A stretch of DNA of 64,000 bases from Apostichopus japonicus. Its lineage: Eukaryota; Echinodermata; Holothuroidea; Aspidochirotida; Stichopodidae. Below are positions 1-33,800 of the stretch, piece by piece. The position numbers and the translations under genes are program-made. The stretch covers positions 23,589,577 through 23,653,576 of the forward strand of contig NC_092582.1 in the NCBI RefSeq assembly GCF_037975245.1, in the 5' to 3' direction. Each line of letters starts with the position of its first letter. Position 1 is the first letter of the stretch. The notes beneath the pieces were generated by a model. That model had not been told where the DNA came from and ran no database searches. It worked only from the letters and a program-made list of their open reading frames with translations.

Positions 1-157
<157 letters not shown>

Positions 158-330
158 CCTATTGGTAAGATTCGAGACGTTTTTCGGCAAAATATGTTTG
201 GTACATGTTTGGAGTAGCGTAATGATCACAATTAATGGTATACATGCTTCCCTTTGGGTGATACGTAAACGCAATGTGCTCCTTTAAATCAATATCTTAT
301 TCTGATCTATATGTTTCACTTCATACACAG

Positions 331-9917
<9,587 letters not shown>

Positions 9918-12418
9918 TTGTTATTAAGAATGCATTTCATTCCTTTGAAAAACTAAAAGTGATGTCGCCATGCAACAGTCATGTTTCCATAAATTAAGGA
10001 TTGTGCTGTTGCTACATTACGTGAAAAAAAGTAAAAGTCACGTGACACACTGCGACTGTGGCCAATTTTTATTTATTTTCCCCTGTAATGAAGGAACGTT
10101 TGAAAAATTGAGTTGAAAAGCTGTAGGGAACTTTAAATGACACAACATGATTTTGCATTTGAGTTTTGACATGCTTTAGCTATATGTCGTATTAATGATA
10201 GTAATATTCATGTTTATCCCTGTTTTAAACATATACCATACCAAGCTGTAGCCTAGTTTTTGATTTACCAAAAAAGAGAGAGTAATTTTCAAGTTTTACA
10301 AAAATGAAGGGTACGTGTTCGGCGTAATCCCCAGCCCGCCGCTCTGCGCTCCACCTCCCACTTCTTCTGTTTGTTTTTTCTCGAAAATTTTGCGATATTG
10401 AGTTATATAGAGAAAATATTCAATTGGTTTTACGGTAGAAAGATGTACAAAGTTATGTACTCAGGGTGTCCTAAATTTACAGACTAACTAATAACACTTT
10501 TATATGATGGAATGCGCGTTGATAATCCTTAAAAAGTATTTTTCTTTTACTGAGGTGGGGACCGGGGACATTAGTCATATATATTTGGGATTTTTGTTTG
10601 CATGTTCATTCATATTTGTTGGTTTATTTATTTCTCCATTTGATATGTTTACACATTATTAACTAATGATAGCACATGTGAGCCAACAACTACGGCTCTA
10701 CACAGTGTCTTTATAACTGAGGGCGCACTCTATATATAGAAGACCAACTGATGAAATAAACCGGCTAGTTAATCTTGAGAAATATTCTAACAATGTGTTG
10801 AAGTTTCTTTCGCACGAATCTTGTTTCTTTTTTTTTTTTTTTTGGTAATACATTAAGCCAACGCCAATCCCTATTTATATCAATCAATAACGATCAATGT
10901 CCTACATTATCTCAGAGTTATTTTATTGTTTACTTTATGATGGCTGCATCCAACCAACTATATAGATGTCTTCAAAATGCAGATAAACCTAAAAGTAGCT
11001 ACATATAGTCAATATTTGAGCGACATGGGCCCACAAGTAATACTATAAAATATTAATATAAGACGAAAATGGTTTACACTGCAGGTGATCTCAACGTTGT
11101 GGTATAGGTTATGGAACAGTACAATGAAAATTAAAATTACTTATATATCGATTGTTCAGCGGAAAATAACTGTTGATAAGGTAATAATTGTAAAAAAATT
11201 TGGCCTTTTTTTAAAATTTACTGGAAAGCTGCAAACCATGAAATTCTACCAGGATTTCTCATTAACGAGTATGAATAGCTGCATTCTGGTCACATTATCA
11301 GAAGATATTTTCAGTCTTCTTCATCTAATCATACAACATAGTGATATTTGCTAACATGGCATATATATAGGTTCTCTAAAAGGGACTTTTCGCGATTATT
11401 TTTTTCCGCGGATAATTTAAATACCTTTTCTTGTGGTATCCTGCGGGGCTTTACAGTGCATAAAGAAATAGCCCTACTACGTCATGCAAGTATACACGAG
11501 AAATATGAACTTTTAAGCATGATATTTGTTCTTGAATATCATTACAAGACAACTTAAAATCTTATTTTTTAAAATTTTATTTCAAATAAATCAGAAAAAG
11601 GTGAAGATATTTTATTTTTTCTATATGCGTTTTACTTTTGATCTATACGGATATAGAATTATAGGGCCTGGTCGACGGAATTAAGTCGTTCACTAGTGAG
11701 TATTCCGTCCATCCAGCCAGATCACATTATATCTACCAGAACAATATTTACTACCTTTGTAAGCATCACAGTCAACAAACTTGATTTTTGCGGTATTAAA
11801 CGTGGTGATAAAATGTCTTATTATTTGTACATAGCTGTGATTTATAGCGTAGATGTCATGCACACACAATGGAAAAAGTGACCTTTTTATATAGTTATAT
11901 TCAAAAAAAAATTGTTGTTTCAAGTAGTGTCATTTTTTTAGAAACATTCAAATACCGGAATGTTATATACAGAATGAACAGTGAATCCATTTGCCGAATA
12001 GTTTGATATAACTTGGTGCTTTTGGCCACTCAAGTGAGAGCTACATATCCCACCGCATCTCGAAGTACGTGTCTCTACCAAGAGTTAATCCCCTCCCCCC
12101 CCCCCCCTCCCCAACTTTTGATACGTAACGTATGTATCTAATTGTTTTTGATCAGAGGTGAAGGAGTCATATAACAGACTTCTTTTATAAACAACTATGC
12201 TTAATCAAAGTAAATAATGTTTCCCTGTGCGATGTATGTAACACTTAACTGTATCGTGACTCACTGACATCAGTTAGGCAGATTAAGCAAGTGCTTAGGG
12301 GCCAATTGGGTCAAGGGCACCCAGGGTACATGGACCTCAATGAACATATCGGTACCAACATTCTACTTTCGTCGTTTGTGTGCGGTAAATATCTCAGTAT
12401 ATACATTCAATCTGGACG
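9918..12418. other. Intergenic, no gene seen
   Basis: Presumed 3' UTR of gene 1 followed by AT-rich DNA. A poly-T run is at about 10829-10845 and a C-rich run at about 12090-12112. No exon-like conserved translation was recognised on either strand. Confidence 0.6.
10755..10760 (+). terminator. Candidate polyadenylation signal, gene 1
   Basis: First AATAAA seen downstream of the gene 1 stop codon, implying a 3' UTR of about 0.85 kb. No supporting GT-rich element was assessed. Confidence 0.3.
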
Positions 12419-12426
12419 GTCTAAAC

Positions 12427-13320
12427 CAGTTTTCCGAACTTGAACCCCACGTGGATGTCAGAGTTGTCCACGAACCCCGACTTTTCGAGACACAATCTGA
12501 GTCATTATTATATTATAATACGCATGACAGCCTGTGTCTGTTTCATAATTCAGTTATGTATCACATGCACCGTACGGTATATGGCAACATATGCGTATGG
12601 ATCGTGAAAAGAGTTTGTCGATAGGTACGATTTTTTACATTACTAAACTATAGAATATATCAGAATTTAGTTCAACAAAGTTTTGACTTGAGAAACGTCT
12701 CACGAACCCCCTGGGATGGACTCACGCATATGGCAAGCCACATGTGCAATAATTCGATAAACCGAGTTTATCGCCGTTAAACTCTGTTTTTCGATCGATA
12801 ATCTCAGTGTATCGAATGGATAACCGTGTTTTTCGCGATTTAAGTTTATCGAGCGAAAAGCAGAGTTAACGGCGATAAACTCGGTTTATCGAATTATTGC
12901 ACATGTGGCGTGCCATATCCAATTCGATTAACTCGGTTTATCGAGCGATAAACTGAGTTTATCGATGAACTCAGTTTATCGATCGAAAAACAGAGTTAAC
13001 AGCGATATACTCGGTTTATCGAATAATTGCACATGTGGCGTGCCATATCCAATTCGATAAACTCGGTTTATCGAACGATAAACTGAGTTTATCGATAAAC
13101 AGTTTATCGATCGAAAAACATAGTTCCTATTTGATAAACTCGGTTTATCGCCGATAATCTTAGTTTATCGAGGTTACCCTGCTTTTCGCTCGGTAAATTG
13201 AGTTTATCGATCGAAAAACAGATTTTAACGGCGATAAACTCGGTTTATCAAATTATTGCACATATGGCTTGCCATACACGCACCCCTGGGGGTTCATGCA
13301 CCCCAGATAGGGAACCCCTG
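12427..13320. mobile_element. hAT-type non-autonomous element with 8-bp TSD
   Basis: The element starts CAGTTTTCCG and ends CGGAACCCCTG-like (complement CAGGGGTTCC), giving hAT-style CAG/CTG ends. It is flanked by perfect 8-bp direct repeats GTCTAAAC at 12419-12426 and 13321-13328. Subterminal GAACCCC motifs occur near both ends in inverted orientation. There is no transposase. A separate palindromic element (12729-13276) is nested inside it. Confidence 0.8.
12729..13276. mobile_element. Palindrome-carrying element, copy A (TIR TATGGCAAGCC)
   Basis: Terminal inverted repeats of about 53 bp differ at about two positions, begin TATGGCAAGCC and carry ATTCGATA (left) or its variant ATTTGATA (right) at bases 24-31. 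Flanks are 6-bp direct repeats CACGCA at 12723-12728 and 13277-13282. The interior is packed with short inverted repeats around ATCGAT/GCGATAA (TTTATCGATAAA type). Internal copies of the terminus (GGCGTGCCATATCC) at about 12905 and 13035 make it look like a multimer of modules. There is no coding capacity. It shares its terminal signature with 47214-50260. Confidence 0.75.
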
Positions 13321-13328
13321 GTCTAAAC

Positions 13329-14161
13329 ATTGTTTTTAAAAATATTTTGCAGTACATGATCACACAATCATGACGATGTTCATTCTATATTAAAATCACG
13401 TTTGTTCATCTGAAACATTAAAGGAGACACTGGCTCAATCATTGTTTTTATAAGCTTGTATGACACTGATCGTTGAGGTGAGCAACTCTCTCAAACAGCT
13501 ATGAAACATTTTGTTCTGTTTGTGAGTTATCCTAGTTTGAATGTTGTGTCTGAGAGCTGTCATTTTGTAAATGTGTGGTGTTATGGTACTACCAATTGGA
13601 TCTGAAACTTTTACATTCTCTTCGTTTACTTTATTTTTATTATTTCAAGATAAAATGTTAACATGGTTGATATTGAAACCAATGCCATCATTACGTCATT
13701 TTAAGATATTCACTACTTTACATTCAGCATTAAATTTTGCAAAACCGATCTCCATTACAAAGAAAGGGAAAGGGGGGGGGGGGGTATAGGCATATTGGGT
13801 CTTAGCGGAACTGACGTGTGTTTATGTCACTGCCTTATCACCAAATATCAACATTGTTTGCACACTGCTTGGCACACGTTTTCTCTGTGTAAATCCTAAT
13901 TACTCTCAGCGCGTAATGCAATTCCATATTTATAAGTGTTATATATACAGTATTATCACACGTTGAAAGTTAAACCAATATGTAATCTTTGAGACTATGC
14001 CCTTTCGGTGCTTATTAAAGAAAAGGTCAAAACCTCTGAATACCGATACAGCGATTCCAGTATCTGTGTTAACTATAAGCGGTATTGATTGAAGTAAACT
14101 GATTCACGACCAACGACTGAGGAGACCTATATATGAGGACCTGAACAGCTAAAAACAAAAT
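13329..14161. other. Upstream region of gene 2
   Basis: Unique AT-rich sequence with a G-run at about 13773-13785. A TATATA at about 14129 lies too close to the 14162 ATG to be assigned as its TATA box with confidence. No other gene signal was seen. Confidence 0.5.
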
Positions 14162-25209
<11,048 letters not shown>

Positions 25210-28200
25210 AGGATATGGACTTGAAACTGATTAATATTAAATCATAATAGATTATAGATTATTATAGATTGACTTTGGCGAATCATTTCACGCACTACTA
25301 AGCAAAGGTTGAAACTGTTTTGATGGATTTTATCGTAATTGTTGACTGTAATAAAGTAATCAACGATAAATCGAACTGTGTTAACAGAAGATAGTAAAAT
25401 GCGACATTTCAGACTTCGATCTCAACTATGTTCCAATTCATGACCCTTGAGGAATGATGTAACAGTAAGCGCTAGTAAAAGTCCAACTATCTTCGTTGTT
25501 TTTATATGTGGCATTGCGTTTATACTTTCACAATGAAAGAATTAACAGACAACCAACTTAGGGAAGTATGTAGAGGTTTTGGGATAATTTTTTTTTTATA
25601 TGTTCACTAGCCTAGCCTATATGCTAAGGATATAACGTTTCAATAAAGAAAACACAAGATAAGTTCATGCACTTTGTTATACTTCTAAGTTATGTAAGTT
25701 TATGTTGCATAGAAATTAGGATAAGTAAATATGTTGCCAAAAGTTTCATATAGGTATACTTGGTTACTCTAAAGGCTTAGCATTGCCTCCTTGTATGCTA
25801 TAGGATTGATACGATGTAATAGCCTATACACACAATTATTACGGTATATTGATTGATTTAGCCAATACTAAAATATTCCTTTAACCTTCGACCTTTCGTA
25901 TAAGCTTTGACACCAACTTTCTAAAGTTAACATTTAAGTAGTTATTTAAACTTAAATTAGGCCCGTAAGTAAAGAGATTGACAACCAATATTATCTCCCA
26001 CTCCCAGTCGTTGATCGATAACGACAATATTTCATTAGTCTAAATGCTAGGCCTAGGCTATATAGCCTATGCTGACTAGACGACTACGCTAGCTATACGT
26101 GGAACCTTACTCAGGCCTAATCCTATACTGTCTGCATGAATATTAATATTACAATGAAGACTAGCCTAAATCATGCTACACAATTTCGTAATAACTCACC
26201 GGCATGCAATCACCCATTTGGTTCAGTCTGGAGCTCCTATAAATCCAATCCAAGCACAGAAATAATAGAAATAAAGAACAGTTCCCACTCAAATCTGTTC
26301 CATAACTGAAGGTCACAATCAATTCTAAGACATGATAAGTAGGAAAGTAAATACGTAATTGTAATACTACTCTCAGCCGACACACACGAACCATATCGCT
26401 TGTCCAAAGTTTCCGAGCGAATACCTACAAAATACCGCAAGTTTTCGTACGAAAATAGTTAGTCTTACCTAGGCCACTTTCACAATATATCCACGTTCAC
26501 AACATTATACAGTCCCACACGGAAAGTTGTTGAAGAATCCCTCCATTTATTTAAAAAAGAGTAATTTTCCATAAGTATGCAATGAACTCTTTCCTTACGA
26601 TTCCCGTTATAAACTAGTATGCGGAGACGAAAGGCCCAAATTCGTTTTCTGTCCATCGTGGGCATTGTACGAACACACAGATACCATTATATAGACCGTA
26701 GTATATAAACTACTTCTGTTTACGTACACAGAAAGACACATATTATTCTTAGCGCCGAAAACATAATGTGCTAATTGCAGGTGCAATCTGAGAAGTAAAT
26801 GCAAGACACATGTGTTACAAGGAAGGATCCGGGGGGTCCGGAAATGTAATTATTGTAAACAACTCTCTTTGCCCCCGACCTGAATCTACTCGAGGCAGCG
26901 GCCGTGCAGGATCATATATACTGTATTACTAAACCATTTAATGTTGTTGACGCATGATACCTGATGATGGCTTTAATTCATAAAGAATAGTTTAGTTGTA
27001 TTAAAATAAGTTGGGTATTTACCTGTATTCTTGAATATACCGTATTGCATTGTAATACTCACAATCTCACAATCTTTAATTCATGCATTCACTTGAGAAG
27101 AAGGAGATACGATATAAAGGTAACAGATACATCTATTGGAAACGTATTTATTCTTGTATGAGAAATGATACATTAGAGATGTATGTGGGTATGAATGTAT
27201 CATTTGAGTTCCTATTTAAAATGGTTTAGTTTGTTACATAACCATTCGGATCAAATTACCGTCGGATACCAAATCCATTTTGAAATCAATTTTGTGTAAC
27301 AAAATGAAAAATAGCAGCATGTATGAAAAGTTGAATAGCGAATTACATTCTGGGAATATTAAACAAATAAACCATGAAGTAAAATAGTTTTTAATTCAAA
27401 GAAAAAATCACCCCCCCCCCGCCCATAACCCGCCACCATCCCACCCCAATACAGTTACCACTGCAGGTTTGTATTTACAGATGCATGTAAGGACACACTA
27501 CAGAAAATAAACAATATTAAAACAAATAACTCCTGATAAAGTTACGTTATCTCCATAGCAACTACAATACATGATATAAAATATTCTGAATCAAAATGGT
27601 TACTAGCAAATATTTAAAAAAACTGTTTAGGACATTTCTTGAATGCATGATAAGCCAAAAGTAATTGAAAATACTTCTGGCATAAAATATGAACAGTTTT
27701 GATACCGGTAACAAAAACGCGGGAAAACCATGTAATGACCGTCTGCTGCAAAATGTGTCTTCAATGGACGACGTACGGAGGATAAATCTGTCAGAACATA
27801 GTCGGCTTCAGATAATTTCATCTCTTTGTTTAGTAATAAACTTATCGGGAATAGCGCAACCTCGGATGCTCCTAGGGACAAACACCCCAAGAGGGTAGAG
27901 CAAGGGCGCAACCACGGATACCCATCAGAACTGACACCCCAAGAGGGTAAGAGCAGGGGCGCAACTACGTAAACTCCTGAGTACTTATACGTTCCAATAA
28001 AAAAACCAAGGAGGGAGATCAACTTTTCCAACGTGCGACAGAATATTACAAAGATGTATAATGTGTATTTGTGATACAACATATAAACAGTGGAAAATTC
28101 TTCAACTTTGTTTCAAAAGTCAAAACTCATCGTCAATTATCAGCGTGACGTCATCACCTCACCATTTCCATCAGAAGATGACATCATGCGGTAACAAATA

Positions 28201-28266
28201 CACGAACGTTTGCAATCTTCATGGAAGGATTGTTTAAAAAATGAAGTATACTGTATACAACACTGT
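25210..28266. other. Intergenic, no gene seen
   Basis: The 3' flank of gene 2, then AT-rich unique sequence. C-runs occur near 27411. At about 27876-27985 a 60-65-bp segment with ACACCCCAAGAGGGTA is tandemly duplicated. Reading frames on both strands are short and show no family signature. Confidence 0.55.
25350..25355 (+). terminator. Candidate polyadenylation signal, gene 2
   Basis: AATAAA 141 bases after the TAA stop; a second AATAAA is at 25642-25647. Either gives a plausible short 3' UTR. Confidence 0.45.
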
Positions 28267-29872
28267 TCAGGCGAGTATCCAGGGGGGTTGGGGGCGCGCG
28301 CCCCCCGGCTAAGAAAAAGAGGAGAGAAAAAAAAAGAAGAAAAAAGGAAAAAAGAGGGGGAAAAAGGAAAAAAGAGGGGAAAAAAGAGGAGGAGGAGGAG
28401 GAGGAGGAGGAGGAGGAAGGAAGCGAAAAGAAAAAGAAGAAGGAGAGAAAAAGGAGAAAAGGAGGGAGTAGAAGATAAACGCCAAGACACCGGGAAGAGA
28501 AAGAGGAACAGTGACATCATTACAGCGCTGAACCCTATTATATACACATGGCCGGGTAGCCAGTGACGGATCGAGGATTTCGGAAGGGGCGTGCGCCTCA
28601 CCCTACCCCTTACACCGACAACTCCATTTTTTGACGTTTCCATTTTCCCTCTCTCACTATAATGTATCTCTATACTATATCTGGTCTATCATAACGCGTG
28701 TGTGTGTATGGACGCCTTAAACAATTGTGCTATGAAACCAACTGTGGCTGGTCTCGAACTCGACCGAGTCGTCGGGGAACATGACGCATTTCGGGAATGG
28801 GGCGACCGCCGCCCCCCCCCCGAGCATATTTTTTTGATGATATCGCTAGTAAATTCAAAATAGAAAATGCTTAGATGCAACTTACAAGGCATGGGAAGTG
28901 TCATTTCCAGCGATCTGGGAGGCATTTTCGGCCAAAATGTTCTTGTACGCTTCGCACCAACTCGTGGTGGCGCTACGCTTAGATAGTTTGCCTACAGGCT
29001 TCGCACCTCCCTTGGCAAATTATTCTCTACGCGGCTGTTCGAATTTGTAAAGCAAACAGCAGATATCACATCATATCAGTGAGCATGAAAATGGGGTACC
29101 AGGCAGAACGGCCTCAAAACTGTCTATGTGTGTAGTCAAAGGCGAAGAAATATTTCGTTAGCCCCCCCCCCCCCGCCTCTTTGACCAATGTGTGTAGTGT
29201 ACGGTTTCGGAACTATCTGGTATTTTTGCATTACCTTCAACGAAGTTTTATAATAGCCGTTATAAGAGGTTTCAATATTTGTACACCAATAAATTAACTG
29301 TGTCTGAATTTTCGAAAATTTCCTGACCAACATTCTTCATCATACTTCCCTCTACTCGTGCAATTTTGACCAGTCTGTTAGGGGTTCAAGGAGGTTTTTC
29401 TATATTGGTTGTCCATAGATGAAATTTTTGGCAACATTATGGGTATGTTTTGAAGTGAGTTTAATCACGAGAAATGTGAATTTTGAAATTCTGAACAAAA
29501 AATGGGCTTAAAACCTTCAAACGTGGGGCTGTCGGGTATTGTGGGCAGCGACGTAGAATCACCTACAAAAAGCAATGACCCACAGAAGATGCGATGAGGT
29601 CGAACATGATGTGTGACTGGTGACAATCTTCAAAAAGGTTTTGGATAGGAAAAAAACTATTGGGAAATACTTGGTTCTCAGGCAAAAGTGTACATCTGGT
29701 TGGTCATTTTCAAGCCCGAGAAGTGTCATTTCCGGTGATCTGGGGGGGGGGGGGGGGGTATCACAACCAGAAATTTTCTTGTACGCTGCGCGCCAACCGA
29801 TGGTGGCGCTCCGCTTAGATAGTAATTCGCGCCCCCCGGGTAAGAAAATCCTGGATACGCCCCTGCTGTTTA
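28267..29872. mobile_element. Degenerate non-autonomous DNA-transposon region
   Basis: The left end reads CAGGCGAGTATCCAGG plus a GC-rich run; the right end is the inverse (complement CAGGGGCGTATCCAGG), consistent with hAT-like terminal repeats. Internal segments around 28895-28990 and 29712-29825 are diverged copies of each other (both carry AGTGTCATTTCC and TTCTTGTACGC), so more than one insertion is present. A purine tract sits at 28310-28470. The flanks share only CTGTT, so the boundaries are not proven. The stretch 29136-29765 has a relative at about 48600-49145. Confidence 0.4.
28310..28470 (+). repeat. Purine-rich (GA/GGA) tract
   Basis: About 160 bases almost entirely of A and G, including a (GGA)n run at about 28387-28418. 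It encodes only K/R/E low-complexity frames. Confidence 0.9.
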
Positions 29873-30607
29873 TGTTGGATTCATTACAGAGATCATCAAA
29901 CAGATCTCCAACATAACACACAGTCCTGGATTGTAGAAAAAGTAAAACAAGAAAGGTTTTCAAGGCGATTATTGATCACATTAATGACATATGAGCATGA
30001 ACAAGAAAGTAACCAGTTTACACTAAAATAATTAACCGATTAACCGTCAAAATTGAACCGGTTCGGTTGTATTTTTTCTCGTGATTGCAGACTAAGGAAA
30101 GGTTGATAACAAGTAAGAGGCTAAGAAAAGAAAAAAAATAATGAAAGCGAAACAAGGAAGAAAAAAAATATATATTACGGAGTTCTATATTTCTGTCTCT
30201 ATTTTCGTTAGCCGTATATTGTTAACGCGTCATCTGTGTTTGAATATTTAAGAAAATCGACGCAATTTTCAAAATCGAATAGGATCTTACAAATTCTTCG
30301 CAAATCGACGTTAACTTGTGAAAAAATAAGATCGTGGAGCAAACTCTGACATTTGTTTTCAGCAAAAATGACAGATTGTCATCATGATTAACACAATGTA
30401 ACACCTTGGAAATGTATCATAAGCCAATTTATGTTTATCTCAATATCTCAGTCTGTACGAAACATGTATTTACTCTGAAAATAGCTAAATAGCTAGGTCC
30501 TGGGTATCGTTCAGTGTCTATGAAAGGCCGTTGTCTAGATATGAGATGCTGACAGGAACGGAAATGCCGTACAAAATCTTAATGTCGGTTTTTCATTCTG
30601 GTCAGTA
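29873..30607. other. Intergenic, contains a segment shared with the Y unit
   Basis: Bases about 29970-30180 match, with divergence, 39590-39780 and 57650-57840 inside the Y units (shared AATTAACCGATTAACCGTCA and GAACCGGTTCG). The rest is unique AT-rich sequence with no gene. Confidence 0.55.
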
Positions 30608-30609
30608 AT

Positions 30610-30745
<136 letters not shown>

Positions 30746-30844
30746 ATGAAAGTTTTCGATAGCCTCTTGGAACGGAGTTGGTCTCCCTTCATTTAGTCAG
30801 ACTTCCATCATACTTTGTGTAAGTAGCTTAGTGATCTTAGTGAC

Positions 30845-33800
30845 ACATGTATTTTGTTTAGTTAGACACCTATCAACAACTAGTCACCCTGTACTGGTAC
30901 AAGTACCTTGAAAGTATATACAGTTAATATATTGTACTAATCAATGAAGGTATTAAGGAAGGTGGGGATAGTACAAGACCTGATAGCCAGGCAATAGAAT
31001 TGTACCCCAGTCCCCTCCCATCAACATATTAAAAAACATATCATGGACTACGCCTTGAACAACAAAATCTTACAACAAAATACTTTTCTTCGAAGCGTAA
31101 TATTATTACAGCAAAAGCAATTATAAAGTGCTTAAACTCCGTAACGGTTGCCATGATACAATTATTCCGTCTGACGTCACTGTGTCTATACTTCTCTATT
31201 ACAAATTATTGTCTCTTTGTGGCAACGAATTCGCATGAGTGGTTTTAATTGTTCAAGTTTAAAGTATTTTCTGCATACGGAACTTACCCGACTACTAAGT
31301 TTGTAAAATTACCCTGTCTTCGCTATACCATACGTTATACACTGCAATATGCTGGAAGGAAAATGTCGTTAAAGTGAATAAAGTTATTGTAAGTTAAGTT
31401 TCTGCAAGCTTTAAATCCAGACCTACACAGCTAGGTCTTCTCAATTACTGGACATGTTCCCTACACTGATCTACCTTAATCCACACTGATCAACATTGCT
31501 TACAAAATATAGTGCACACTTTCAAGGAGGACTGTTTCCACTGATGTGCTATCACTCTGGTCATAGACTAGAGGCTTACTTAACCTTTGGTAGGGTCTGT
31601 TGTTTGATCAATGAGTGCTCCCCCCTTTTCATCAAGTTCTGGGCAGAGTGATCATGTCCAGTTAAGTTGATGTGTGTATGTGTATTTATGTGGTTATGAA
31701 CTTGGTAACACTATATACATGTTGATAATGGGTAGTAGGTAAAGTAACCCCAGGTGCAGATATCTTGAATATTAATAAGTAGGCGGGGCCTAACTGTGAG
31801 CATGATCTGCTTCATATTCGGTATGGGGTATATGCAGGTATTGTGAATGCCATCACGTCACTAAATAAGAATGATTGGTGACACCAGAGCTAAATCTGCT
31901 AGATAAAGCATTTGTGCATAAGTAAGTCTAAAGTTAAACTTGGTACATGTGCTGGTCATAGGTAGTAGATGATCTCTATTATGTTTTTTGTAAAGGTCCT
32001 TTGAATATTAATGTGTGAGCAGGGCTTACAAACATGTTGAAAGATTGCCAGAATAATATAGTGCCAACTTTATTACCATGTCTCTTTCTAGCCGTTTAGG
32101 TTAATATATTCCATCTGATTGTATACAGTAATTACTTCAAACATTAAACAGTTAAAGCTGCAAAAACATTAAATAGTTAAAGCTGCAATCATTGTTTGAG
32201 AAGTTTCTGCCACACATTTCATAGTTCTGTGCTATAAACTACCTCAACCAATGTCTGTAACCATACATTTTATTTATTAAGCTGCCATCTTTGTTTGAGA
32301 AGTTTCTGCCACACATTCCATAGTTCTATAATATAATCTACCTCAAATAATGTGTCTCACCATACATTGCAGTTATTAAGCTCCAATCAGTGTTCGAGAA
32401 GTTTCTGCCACACATTCCATAGTTATGTACTATAAACTACCTCAACCAATGTCTCTCGCCATACATTGCAGTTATTAAGCTGCAATCATTGTTTGAAAAG
32501 TTTCTGCCACACATTCCATAGTTCTGTACTATAAACTACCTCAACCAATGTCTCTCACCATACATTGCAGTTATTAAGCTCCAATCATTGTTTGAGAAGT
32601 TTCTGCAATACATTTCATAGTTATGTACAATTAACTACCTCAATTAATGTCTCGCACCATATATTGCAGTCGTGTGTGAAGAATTAGCAAACAAGAAAGT
32701 GTTCAATGACCTTTTCGTGAAACAGGTATAGGCCTATTTGTGATTTACAAACTTCAAAAATTGTTTAGTTTAATTGCTTCAGAAATTGGGAGAGCTGAAA
32801 TTTTGATACCAAAGTGGTCGAACTTTGACACATAAAGATGACATGTTGTTGTAAAGTCAAAATTGAGATGGAAAAGTTGAAGCAAGGGAAGAAAGTTGAA
32901 GTCAATAAATAATTGACTGGGGCTTTAGACAAAAGCGAAGAGCAAAACTATTTATGGAACCATATATGTTATGGCAGTAACTTATCATGGATAACTTATA
33001 ATGGATAACTTATTATGGATAACTTATGATAACTTATCCATGGATGTATTTAGAACATTGGTCACAGATTTGTGTCTTTACAGTGATATTTAATTGTAGT
33101 AAAGTTAGAGATATTTACTGGTTTTGTAATTTGAATTATGATACCGTCACATTTACCTTAGATTTAGGAAAGGCTATTGCTATCGTATTTCGTACGACTG
33201 TCACTCTTATCATATCATACGCGCTTGTTTACGCGCATAAACGGCAATGAGATTTGTGTTGCTAAGGAACGAGTCCTGTGATCTGCTGTTCGTGTCAATG
33301 TACATTTGTGTACAGTCCTGATAAGCTGCGTGCGTTCCAGCTGCAGTTCGACTGTTTAAAAGAAAGTACTCTAAATGACATTATTTTAATTGGACATTGC
33401 GATAAACATCGAGAAATGTACCACATAGCTAAGTTCCATTTTTCGGGTAACCTCAAAAGGAACGTGGTAGCTATGAGAGCATGGCTTCAGTTGTTGTGGA
33501 ATCATATATATTCAAGACGAACTGTTAGAGTTGAGTGTCAATAGGGAAAAAGGGGTCACAATGATTAGTGTACGTTGTTTTGCGCGATTCCGCTTTGACA
33601 TATTCTATCAAGGTTAATGTACAAGCCGATGGTGGAGTAACTGTCGTGTGGCTCGTCGACAAGCGGTAAGATTATGTACGGGATACGAATTAGAAACTAG
33701 TACGAACTTAGTAAGAACTTAGCTAGGCAAGGACTTCATAATGCGGTGACGTTATGTGATTTCCTTGTAAATAGAAACCGTTACAGTAGGTTCGATTTAG

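Noticed and set aside
28210-28566. K/R-rich 118-codon frame
   Set aside because: Translation of a purine tract within degenerate transposon sequence.
28267-29872. A single intact hAT element with 8-bp TSD
   Set aside because: Flanks share only five bases, and internal duplicated segments imply several merged insertions.
33278-33544. 88-codon frame in X1 as a gene
   Set aside because: The Y copies have several stops, X2 is interrupted by copy B, and X1/X2 differences are mostly non-synonymous. No family is recognisable.
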